A stretch of DNA of 64,000 nt from Aculops lycopersici. Taxonomy: Eukaryota; Arthropoda; Arachnida; Trombidiformes; Eriophyidae. A model generated the notes under the pieces. It was not told the DNA's origin. It saw only the letters and a list, made by a program, of their open reading frames with translations, and ran no database searches. Where the stretch lies: NCBI GenBank assembly GCA_015350385.1, contig WNKI01000001.1, positions 8,023,433 to 8,087,432 on the forward strand, read 5' to 3'. This document shows, one piece after another, positions 20,370-30,985 of this stretch. Both the position numbers and the translations under genes were made by a program. The number at the start of each line of letters is the position of its first letter. Within the stretch, counting starts at the first letter, position 1.

Positions 20370-22798
20370 TTTATTATGAATATGATATATAATTATAAAA
20401 AGACAGAGTTTCAACAACTGAATCGACTCACCGAGTTACTGTTGACTCACTAAATTGCCCACTCACTTGCTCACTTCAACAACTGTCCAAACAAAATTAT
20501 TTTCCTCTACCGCTCTCGTCGGTTCAGTGGCAAAATTGCAACTACAGTTACTTTCAATCCACCTTGCAGCTTCCTGTTTGCCGCTTCTATTACTGCTAGC
20601 GATTAAACGACTCACTTTCGCTGATGCCGCTATCGCCCGGCACTCGATGACTGACTGGCTGACCAAAATGGTGCAGCGAGTGAGGAAAGGAGAGAGTGAG
20701 AGAGAGAGGAAGCAACTAACTTTCACTTGGAGTTTATACAAGATAGCTGGCTAACTAACTAGATATTTATGTAACTGACTGGATCAACAAAAAACTAACT
20801 GGCAAACCTGAACGGGGTGAAATAGAGGAGGCTACAAAGAAACTAAGTAACCACCAGTGGAATGGTGATTGCGGCGTGCAGCAACTGAGTGGAGCGCACA
20901 ACCAACTATAGATAACTAACCAACTAGCTAACTAACTAACTAACTTACTGACTGACTGACGGACCGACTGACTGACCACACAACTAAAACTAAACCTGCT
21001 TTCCTATGACATAACCAATGAGCCGCGATCAGATTCACATGCTCTATCTTTTAATGGAACGACAGCAACAAGTGGATGGTGAGCTTTGTAAGAGGGAGAG
21101 AGAGAGAGAGTATATGGCAAGGTAGCGCTATGAGGCTACTGTGCTTGACTGCATATATTTCTATCCCTATGTGGTGTCATTGACGCCTATGTATCGTTTA
21201 TATATCTCTGCTGCCGTTGCTATCCGAGCCACTGCTGCTGTTGCTTCCCCTCGGCTGCTATATCCAACTCTTCTCATGCTTGTGGGCGAAAAATTTATTC
21301 AAACACCGCTGACTAAAGTCAAGAGACTAACTGGCTACTCACCTGAGGGAGAGAGAGAGAGAGAAAGAAAGAAAAACTGCGGCAGTAACAAACCAGTGGA
21401 GGTAGCGGCGACGGCAATGGCGACGATGGAAGCGAAGAGGTGGACATTAGAGTGACCACTTGTTGCCGTCGCTTCTGCCGCTGCCCTTTCTGTGGGCAGG
21501 TGGCTTAGTCAGGTGCCTTAGGTGCACAGTCTCACTCACTTTCACTCCTCCTCCTCCTCCTCTATCTCGTCTCACTATTTCTCACTGGTCGCCTTAACCG
21601 TAACCGTCGCCATCGCCGTATCCCTTGCTCTGGTCAAACTTATAAGTGTGTGCATCTCTGACCGTTGCTCACCCCCTTTCAGTGATCAAGCTTCTTCGGA
21701 AAACGCTCGGCCCGCTCACTCGAAGCGCCTGCAGCCAGTGGCCGCCGCCGCCGCTAATCAGGGACGACAACTTGTTGTCCTGTTTCTATCTCAAGCAACC
21801 ACTTGTTTCTGTTGCCGCCAAGTCTTCAGCTTGTGGCCACCAACTAAGAGGGAGAAAGAGCAATCGGTGGCTCTTTCGAGCTGTGTTTCGCTCAAAAGAG
21901 CGATGATATTTTCATATCTAATTCAAACCAAACGACGACCAAGATAGCGACAAACTTTGCCCCTCATTTGAAAATTTTGCGCCCGTTAGCCAGTTAGCTG
22001 CTAGGCTAACTAGCTAACCGGCGACGACAACAACAACAACGAGCGAGCCGGCCGGCCGGCCGATTCGACTTCTCGCTTTGACCAGAGGTGAGGTTAATTA
22101 GTCATTTTGCAAGCAGTCGTTGTTGTTGCTGTTGTTGCTGTCGTTGTCGCTTTCATCTTCTATCTAATGCCGCCGAGCTAAAGAAAGTTGCGCATCCACC
22201 TGTTGCTCCTCTTGGTTTTGCTGGTGTTGTGGTCAACTTAAGCATAAATTCAAACTAAAATTTGAGCCTCGACTTCAAGTTTAAAGTACGTGGCGCGCGT
22301 GCGTTAAACTGACCGACTGACCGAAACTCTATCGGACAATCTTTTGGTGGAACGGATTTTTTGGGTCGGTGGTTGGTCTGGCTGGTATCTACTGCTGTTG
22401 TTACGCGTCAAGTTACGTAGCGTTGCTCCTAAATTGAGGAGGCAATTGGGGATGAAAACGGGCAAAAGTCATAGCCAATCAGGTCTCACAAGCAAGTCGT
22501 GAGTCTTGCAAAGTCAAGAGGCTAGATTTACCTGAAAAACAGCAACAAGAATTCCATCCACGCTTGGACCAGCCGGTTTGTAGTGTACAAAAAATGCAAA
22601 GTGGGCGGCGCCACTGAATGGATTAGCCGTCGAGCGATGGTCGAGCGTTGCATAGAGTTACGTTTACGCGGCCACCTTCTCGGGCCAAACTAATTTAGCC
22701 TCAGAAAACTACGAGGGCGAATCTCTCTAGGAAGAAGAGCGTAGAGAGGAGATGAGACGAATGAGGAGAGAAATGGACACTCACATGCCCGGCCAGAA

Positions 22799-22829
22799 GC
22801 AACCTGTTGCTGTACCTACAACAGGTTGC
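22799..22829. repeat. Inverted pair of GCAACCTGTTG words
   Basis: GCAACCTGTTG at 22799-22809 is followed after 9 nt by its exact reverse complement, CAACAGGTTGC, at 22819-22829. Each arm is itself a copy of the over-represented word. Confidence 0.85.
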
Positions 22830-25800
22830 CTTCCGCGTACAAGCTCGCTCTCTCACACATGGAAACTTTATGGCCACTCATATGAAGTCGTTCACACACA
22901 TACATACACACACAACTTTCGCTGTTGCAGCGGCGGTGGTCGTGCATGCGTCCTAATGGCACCTGTCGCTTGCTGTTTGCTTTGGTGGCCACTGGCCAGG
23001 TGAACCTAAACCAGCCATCTAAGCAGACAGATGGACTCACTGAAGACTAGAAATTTAAATCGAATACGCGCTTAGGAAATGGGTCCATCAGTTTGCATTA
23101 GCGGCATTTTGGTTTTGCTAGGGAGAAGCTAGAGGCGGTAAAAATTATTGAAAACTAACGACCTGCAAACAAGACGCGATTCTAATGAGACTCACGCCGC
23201 CGCCGCCGCCGATTTACCTGGCCAGTGGCCACTCAAGTGAGCAGTCTGCTGGCCGTGGCGATGCGGGTAGCAGCTTAGCAAGAGGGCAACCTGTTGCTAT
23301 GTGTTCTAAACACTGTGTGCCGCTGCTGCTATTGCTCATCTCGTCTGAGTCATGGAATTGGAGTTAGTGGTAAGAAGTGAGAGGTAAGAGGTATGAGTTG
23401 AGAGGCGCGCGCGCACTGCCGGCCACTCGGCAACACAGCACCACACGGCTACCTGTTGCCCTTTTGGATGATTCAATTTGAATCACTTCCAAACAAATCT
23501 CAGGCAGCCAATTTGAGCCGAGAGGACGATAATCGTTGATTGAGTTTGTATATGTGTGTACAGGAGCTAAGCTTTTCTAATGAAGACGCCGCTCGCGCTT
23601 TAGCTGGCCGGTTGGTTGGCTCACGTTAGCCGGTTATCTAGTGAGAGATGGAGAGAAAGTCAGACGAAATGGAAGGTAGCACTGGAATAAAGATGATACT
23701 AAGTATGAGCAGAAACATCGATCAAGTTGCTTAGCGGCAGTACCATTTGCTGTTGGTTTTTCTGTTCTCGCTTCCCTTTGCCCCGTCCCTTAAGCTGGCA
23801 ACGAAAGCTTCATCACGATCCATTGAGTTGGAAGGAGAAAGCTGAAGGCTCGGCTGAATCGAAAGTGATTCTCGGCCGACCAGCTAGCGATTCGGGCAAA
23901 ACGTTCGAGCGGTCAGTTGCTAGAGGTGAGCCGCTTGGAGCTCGCCCACTTGCTGTCGCCTGCTTGTAGCCGCCTTAGTATTAGTCCACAAAGGCAGGAC
24001 ATGACAAAACGAGTCAAGTCGAGTGGCGCCGAGTCAAAAAGAGACACATTGATGGCTACGGACAAACTAGTTCCCTTGGATTTGGTTAGTTGCAGTGGCG
24101 TTTGCGTCGAAACATTGAATCGACGAGCGGGCAGCGTCATCGTTGTCGTCGTCGACGATGGTATTACTTAGTGAAAGATCGCCCATGGCTGCTCTGGTTT
24201 CACCTGAGCAGCAAACTCAATGGTTCGTATGAATCACTAGCTGGTGTCCCATTAGCCGTTTGCTTGGCTATGCTAACTCAAAAGAGTTTTGACTCCAAAG
24301 AAAGAAGGAGCTTCAGGTTGTTGCCACTGAAGCTACTTCATTCGGCGGCAACCTGTTGCAGGTGAGTTGATTCTGCGGCAGCATCGGCGGCAGTATAGTA
24401 ATAACAGCCAACTGGCTAATTGATTCATAGGTGGACGCCGAGACTGGTCACTCGAAGTTGCTGCCTCCACCACCGCCGTCATCTTCCTTATCGTTGCCGT
24501 TGCCACCGCCGGCGGCACCTGATACCGTTGGCTTCGATCCACAAGTATCTCGATGCGACAGGTGGTGGTGGGTTTATGGCGTTGTCTGCCTGCCGATTCG
24601 GAGAGTGCAAACTAAGTTGAGTATAACGGCTCTTGATGCAAACCATGAGGTGCTCATATTTGGCGAGTGCTCGCTTAGCTAGCCACCGAAGAGAGATAGC
24701 GAGCCGCCAGACACTTGTTGCTGTCCCTACCTGAGGCCGACGACCACCCGTGTGTTTGTGTTGGTGTGTGTGTGAACTCTGGAAACATAGGCCGAGTGCA
24801 AGTGGCGGGCCAAACCCGAGGATGACGACAAGGGAGAAGGAGAGAGATTAAATGGCATCATTAATTTCCTCGTTGTCTGAATATAAATCAACTGGCTCGT
24901 CGACTGGAATCTCGATAACAGCGAGAGTAAAGGGAAAGGAAAACGGAGATAGAGAGAGAGAGAGAGAAAGTTGGCTAAAATTATGTAACTGTATACTACC
25001 AGTAGCCCAAATTAGCAAGCGAATGAGAGACTCTCAGTTGCAAATTTGAACTGCCAGGCACAAGAGGTGATTCGATTGAAGATTACTCACGTGGCGGCGT
25101 CGGCAGTAACTTTGGCAGCTGCAGCGCCTCAACCGAAACATTCGAAGTTCGGTCATCGAATCATGAAAAAACTAATACAAACTCAGACTACGACAACAAC
25201 AACCTGGCGATTGGGATTCCACTCGCTCGCTTCCGGCCACCAATCAGCGCAGTGTAAGCAAAGTAAAGACGATCGCATGGATACAAGGAGACGCAAGGAG
25301 ACTACCGAAGCCTCTGAGGGCCGGCCGGCTAGTTGGCCGATGACGATTGTGATAGCACCTGTCGTAATCATCGCTCTAACCTTTCTCAGCCTCAGCGGCG
25401 ACGACGGCGGCGGCCGCGGTAGAGACTTTGGTTATCATCATGAAAAACGTGATAGCAAACTAAATAACTGAGACATACACATAGACAGCGAGAGAGAGAG
25501 AGAGAGGGAGGGAGAGAGCGGGGAGGTTGATTCGAGCTGGAGATGGAGAATTGCGATATGCCAAATGCGAGGATCTTTAGAAAACTGAATGGCAGCAGTA
25601 GGAACGTCGAGCAACTCATTTATGGCGTCATTAATCTCAAATTAGCTCGACAGTTAGTTAGCTTGCCATTGGGAAGAGGGAATCGGCGAGATTATTTGTT
25701 GCCGAATGCGGCGAAGGTGCAAATGTCGATGCTGGTGCTGCCGATGAGTTGACTTGAAACGCTGTGGGAGGAGGACAGGTAGACACTCGACCAATTTACT

Positions 25801-26100
25801 CTCGAGAGATAAGTTGATTGAGGCGACGCTCATTTGGAAACAAGTTCATTTCCTGAATTGGATACTTTCCTTACATTTGAATTGAGGTGCCAGCCAACAA
25901 CAACAAAGAAACAACAGCAAGCGACTACTTGTTGCTGTTGTCGGTTATTGAACTCATCAGATTCGATAAAGATGAGCCCCGTAAGTGATTACGGGGCTCC
26001 CAATTTCTCCTACGAAGAAGTCAAATCATCTTTGAGTGGAATGCTAAAGCTAATCTCATCATAACAATTATCTTTACCCTGTCATTAGTTCGCTAAAGTT

Positions 26101-28070
26101 TCCTCAAGAGACTGAATGATGACAGTTAACAGGCGAACATGCAATCAAGCTGCCTTTTTATTATGGTTTTTTTCTTTTGACAATATCGTATCATATTCGA
26201 TGGGATGGGTGGTTCTGGGGAGGGGGTGTTACAAAGGTCAGTTGTCCCGGAAATTGTGGCCTTTGAAGTGATAATTATGCCTCAAAAGGTTTCGAGAATC
26301 ATCTCCAGGATTCAGACAAAATCTTTGCTGGAGAGACACTTGAAAGTACCATGATACAATAATGAAACAATCACTAAGATTGAAGGTTGCTGTACATTCC
26401 AGGTACCCTCTCACCTGATCCAACATTAATCATGCAAGGATCAACTGCTCGAAGTCTGACAGTACGAATGCATTCGAATCTATTTCTTGGCGATCTATCG
26501 TGCTGATTAGCGCTCGAAATCGTAAACCGGGTGCAAAAATCATGCTTGGTTCCGAAGTTATGGCTCTCAAGGTGAATATGAGGTCCTCGGAGGGATGCGG
26601 TTGTAATGTGGGAACCCAGCAACCGACCGACCCGATGGAGGGTTCACCATCAAAGCTTCGCGCCTACGCTCAAATGTTCCAAATTTAGAGTCGAATGCGC
26701 TCGTCGTATATCCCGGGGCCTCACGACAACCTAGCGCCGCGAGTCCCTATGAGGCTCGTTCGAAGATGCTAGCGCGCTTGAATGCACTCAGAATCGGATC
26801 TACAAGTTGCAGGGATCACGGCGAAGAAGACTGTTTTTAGGTGACATCCATATTCCAGAAAATATACACGATAGCAGACATTCAAGGCAACCGGATGCTC
26901 AGAATGTTGTTTCTGAGTCGATTGCAGTGTTTATTTGACGGCTAACTATCATAACTTCGGAATTAGAGGTGACTTTAAGGAACGGTTTTTTTCGACCTAT
27001 TCAGCTCGACTCGCGGATTCGTTTCGATGTAAGTTGGATTGTGTGGGCGGTCAGGAACAAGGTGCATCAATGGTCGCGGCGCTAGGTGATCTGGGGGCCC
27101 GAGGGCACCCCGGTCGCGGAATGCACGCCGAAATCTGACCACTTCTGCGCAGGTATACAACTTAGACTCGACACTCTCTTTTGAGTCACTACGACGCAGG
27201 GTTCGGGAGGTAAGCCCGCCACTGTCCTGCGGACCCAATATCATCTAACCGAGCATAGCCTCAGAATCTCGGGTGATATTCTGGAGTTATCTTCTCATTG
27301 AGTTGAGCTCGAATTGACGGATAGATTACGTGCTTGTTGCAAAGCGTTGTCGTATCCGAACAAGCTTCACGTTGATTCATGTCCCCAGTTGGTCGGGACT
27401 TTCGAGGGTGACCCTATTGCGCAGTAGGCACAATGATTGGAGTACCTCTACACAGGCACCCCCTAGCCTTGCAGTGGAAGGTACGGGAGTGTGGACATGC
27501 ACACATCTCTTACCCACGAGGCCCCAAAATCACCATTGAGGCAAACTTTCTGCATCCGGTCTTCTTTGTTGTACTCACTACATCTAGCCGCTTTCTTAGA
27601 ATGAGATAAAACGATGCAATCATATGATGATTTCTATCGATATCTTTCATACTTTATTATCAGTCAGTCTCCCAAAGTATCTTGATCCGGTGACGAGGGT
27701 TGCGACAGAGAAGAGCAAGGTAACATTGAGCATAAGAGATCCTCGCTTGAGAATCTTCTCATGAATTGGATCACCAACCTCCAAGGCCGATCACAAGCCA
27801 TCTCATTGCAATCCTAGGCGAGCAAGGGGTACATCTGTCGCGACGTCCATATCGGAGTTGTCGCCAGCACTAACTCGTCTCTCTCTCTCTCTCTCCCAAT
27901 ATTTCTGTGTCTCAATCCAGCGCCCTTCTTTTTTTCCAACTCAGCTTCGCCGGGCGAGCTACTTTAGGCCTCGGTGATGTCGGTGCGATCAGCTGGCATC
28001 GGAGTTGCTCATAAAAACTGATCAATTGTGTCTGTAACGTGTCTTCAAGTCATGGGCAAACCTCTAAAAT
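26101..28070. other. Gene-free region of different texture
   Basis: From about 26.1 to 27.7 kb the sequence lacks the microsatellites, poly-CAA/CAG runs and CAACARGTKG words seen on both sides. It has a flat, mixed composition with many CpG-containing words. Short open frames exist on both strands but none looks like a protein family. A (CT)n tract lies at about 27879-27895. It could be an old insertion or simply unconstrained DNA. Confidence 0.35.
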
Positions 28071-29231
28071 TCACGTCGAACTAGCCGATAGTTTGTCCTG
28101 CAAGGATTTCACCAGATTTTGAATTTCCAAGTAGGAGACTAAAGGTATCTCATCCAAATGGGCAAGAGAATTAGTTTTCGGCTCGTATCTAGACACCTTT
28201 TCCATCTTAACAACTGGCGACTCAAGCTTGCTTGCCTCCTCGGGGCTAATCATAATGAACTCGCTGGGCTGCAACGAGTTGTCCTTGTAGAATTGGATTG
28301 GCAAAATGGCCTCACAAAATTGGGTGACTCCATACCATCGCTTAACCGTAAAATCTGTGCTCAGTAAACTCAATTTGCGTTCGTATTGTGGCACTAAAAC
28401 AGAGTAGCCCAATTTCGAAATGCGAACCATGGGGAGGATCAATTTCTCATAAACTGGACGGAATTTAGTGCGACACTGCTCCTTCATAAAACTAACATAG
28501 TTAGTGTACTTAGTCTTTACCAGTAGACGCACAGGTTCGCCGGTTTGCGAGTCAGTCTCTGGTTCCATGATCATGGGATACTCTTTGGCCATTGGAGAGT
28601 CCTCAATCAAATCCCAAACCAAAATAACATCGCCAGAGTTCTGGATACTTGACAATGGGGTAAACTTGGCGACGATTCCATTCAACAATTTTTCAAAGTA
28701 TCTCTCCTGACCTCCAACTGGCGAATTCGTGTCATAAAAGTACTCCATGTCGAGATCCAGATTTTCTATCACATTCACACGACAGGTAATACCAACCTGA
28801 ATGGCGTAATGCATGAAGAAGGTAGCCAACAATTTCGGAATCTTTGGCTTCTTTGAAGGGTCGTCCTCGTTGGTGGCGATGTAATCGTGATGGAAATTCT
28901 CTAGCAGGGACAGTTTTGGGTCGCTGCAAACATTCTCGTTGCTCACACTTACAACATCCTTTAACCTGTTGATTGAATCCAAATACTCGTCGGTACAACT
29001 CTTAAATTCGCCATCCTTCTTCAAGTTCATAAAATCGGCGAGCGACCTGATGGTTGAGATGCGACCAATTTGGTGCTTCACATTTTGTCTTTCGTCGCAA
29101 ACGGTCTTGGCGATCTCCTCAATCGAACCGTCGATTTGCTCCAAGAGAGCGGGCGCTTTATCGGCGCTCGTAAGGGCAGCAAGTGCGCAAATCACCAAAA
29201 GAACCCAATTCATATTCGATTTACTGATCAT
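28071..29231 (-). CDS. Secreted orphan protein
   Basis: The protein has 386 aa and starts at ATG 29231; a second Met at residue 7 begins the hydrophobic core NWVLLVICALAALTSA, a signal peptide likely cleaved before DKAPALL. The mature part is mostly hydrophilic, with few cysteines spread through it (for example DERQ-preceding Cys, FKSC, ENVC, ITCRV, EQCRTKF, QFCEAI). No known domain or membrane segment is visible. A clearly related but broken copy lies at about 30390-30985 on the same strand, so this belongs to a small local family. The secreted, lineage-specific and duplicating pattern is typical of salivary or surface proteins, but no function can be assigned. Confidence 0.85.
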   Translation of the reverse strand: MISKSNMNWVLLVICALAALTSADKAPALLEQIDGSIEEIAKTVCDERQNVKHQIGRISTIRSLADFMNLKKDGEFKSCTDEYLDSINRLKDVVSVSNENVCSDPKLSLLENFHHDYIATNEDDPSKKPKIPKLLATFFMHYAIQVGITCRVNVIENLDLDMEYFYDTNSPVGGQERYFEKLLNGIVAKFTPLSSIQNSGDVILVWDLIEDSPMAKEYPMIMEPETDSQTGEPVRLLVKTKYTNYVSFMKEQCRTKFRPVYEKLILPMVRISKLGYSVLVPQYERKLSLLSTDFTVKRWYGVTQFCEAILPIQFYKDNSLQPSEFIMISPEEASKLESPVVKMEKVSRYEPKTNSLAHLDEIPLVSYLEIQNLVKSLQDKLSASST

Positions 29232-30220
29232 CTTAACTCGTGCGTGTAATATATTATTCCTCCTTCTATCAATATCATCGAATTCTTATTCTTAGTCCTC
29301 TTCTTTCTGATGAATACATGAGGACAAAGGCACATTGATACTGATGCTAGTATCGATGTCGTAGTCGTCGTGACTGCAGTAGCTCTCAATCTAAAAATAT
29401 GACCTGAGCTTCTAAACTAGTCTGAAAGATCGGTGAACGTCATCGTCGTTGGCATAGACGCCAACGATGGTGGCATGAGGTCCTTTTCAGCGGCGCTCGA
29501 TAAAAGGCGCGCAGAAACAACTAAAGCCACCAAGACTAGCAACTAGTGGTTTTGCAATTGAGACTTTTTGCGATCATCCAGGAGGCTGGACAGGACAGTT
29601 GAACTCCAGTGCTCTCCGTTGTTATCGTTGCATTCTTTGAAGAGATGTTCGAACCATAGCAAAAGGTGAGTCAAGGTTCAATCTATTCCGAAGCGGTAAC
29701 CACCAAGCAAGATACTCTGGAAAACCCTAGAGTTATGGTGATCCAGCCGCCTGCCAGAATGAAGTCGCGGCCTCTGGGCTCCAAGATTTCAGATTTATTG
29801 CGCCAACCTGAGACTATATCGACGAGTGCGAATGTATAACATGGGATCGTTGTGCTTTTGAGCGTCGGTGGTTTTCTCGATTGGTGGCTTTCTCCTCCTA
29901 TTTCTCGGATTCCCTGCCTCCGGAAATGTTCAAGTCAAAAAGACCCTTAGAGTTGATGTCGCGCAGAGACTCGCTAAGCAACATGCTCATACCCAACATT
30001 TGGACTGGCTTCCGTTTGCCTGGAGTGGCTTCAGGTGACTTTGTTTCTTACAAGGAAACATACTGGTATGGGTTCGGCGGAGAGTGATGAAACTTACGGA
30101 GGATGATATTCGGGACATTCTAAAGAGATTTGAGTCGGAAAAATGACCTACATATTCGTGATCAGCTCGAGAAGCTCTATCGATTCCATATATCATTTAG
30201 TCCATTATCCGAACCTACGT

Positions 30221-30278
30221 AAAGTATGTATCCTTGTTAGCTTGAAGAAATTTTTAAGCTAACAAGGTTACATACTTT
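30221..30278. repeat. Near-perfect 23-bp hairpin
   Basis: The arm at 30221-30243 (beginning AAAGTATGTATCC) pairs with 30256-30278 with one mismatch, around a 12-nt AT-rich loop. Each arm is a variant of the word that bounds the 30047-31337 segment. Confidence 0.85.
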
Positions 30279-30389
30279 TAGCTCATCTGTAAATTTGACA
30301 ACATTCGCTTCATAGTTCTTTCTCCGATCGATTGATTAGTTTGGAATCCTGAGGCAAAGTTTGATCGACAAATCACTGATAATATGACT

Positions 30390-30985
30390 TTACCACGCAA
30401 TGTGATTTTGTACTTTTGCTTCAGCGCAATTTCTGACTTCAATTTGGCCATCGATTTCACAGGCTCACCTGTGATTGTATCCAATCCACCAGCTTCGGAA
30501 ATTTCCTCATTGTTAGCTAGTAGCATCTTTGCCAATGCATCTCAAATCAAAATTATATCATCATAATTCTTCACCTCGGATATGGAATTGAAGCCCGCAA
30601 ATGCGGTCCTCATTAAACTTTGCAAATCTTGTCCATTTGCAAACGATGCGAGCTGACTTTGACTGCCAATCATCTCCGTCAACTTGACGAGATTTCTCTT
30701 ACCAATCGAGTTAATTACGATGGCACAGCACATGAAAAAATGGCGCCAATATTTTGTTGCTATCCTTTCTGTCAATCATATCTTGCCAATGAGTTGAGAT
30801 AAAGTCGGTATGATAATTTTCAATCAAAGCAATCTTCTCTTCACTACCAAGATTGTCTTCTGATGCCTCAATAACCTCAATCAATCTCGCCGAAGCCTCC
30901 TCGTTTGCCTCCTTGCACTTGAGATAATACTCGCCATCTAGCTCAGATCGGCTGGACAAAAGCATGGCCAAGTTTCCACAGTTAG
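30390..30985 (-). pseudogene. Decayed paralogue of the 28.1-kb secreted gene
   Basis: Three minus-strand pieces align in order with the intact protein at 28071-29231. The upstream piece (about 30985-30755) contains ALIENYHTDFIST against SLLENFHHDYIAT. The middle piece (about 30750-30555) contains FFMCCAIV against FFMHYAIQ. The last piece (30550-about 30390) contains TITGEPVK against SQTGEPVR. The first and second pieces are in different frames; the change falls at or next to a run of six A/T bases at about 30734-30739. At 30542-30544 a TGA stands where the intact protein has Trp. Similarity fades before the C-terminal third, and no signal peptide can be found upstream. It is a partial, frameshifted and stopped copy. 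Confidence 0.8.

Larger units (their letters stand above)
20298..26100. promoter_or_regulatory. Gene-free, motif- and microsatellite-rich region
   Basis: I find no supportable gene in this 5.8 kb. It carries many GA runs (about 20697-20709, 21093-21110, 21352-21364, 24951-24967, 25490-25505) that could bind GAGA-type factors. A CTAA/CTGA simple repeat lies at about 20925-20975. About nine copies of CAACARGTKG occur (21066, 21456, 21768, 22196, 22800, 22819, 23287, 24349, 24712), as well as a GGCC run at 22050-22063. The texture fits a large enhancer region, perhaps for the Gln-rich gene. It could also be a large intron whose exons I cannot see. Confidence 0.4.

Noticed and set aside
21522..21947. 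141-codon plus-strand frame with a hydrophobic stretch
   Set aside because: It begins in CTC repeats, has an irregular composition and no recognisable domain; a second frame overlaps it in the same strand.
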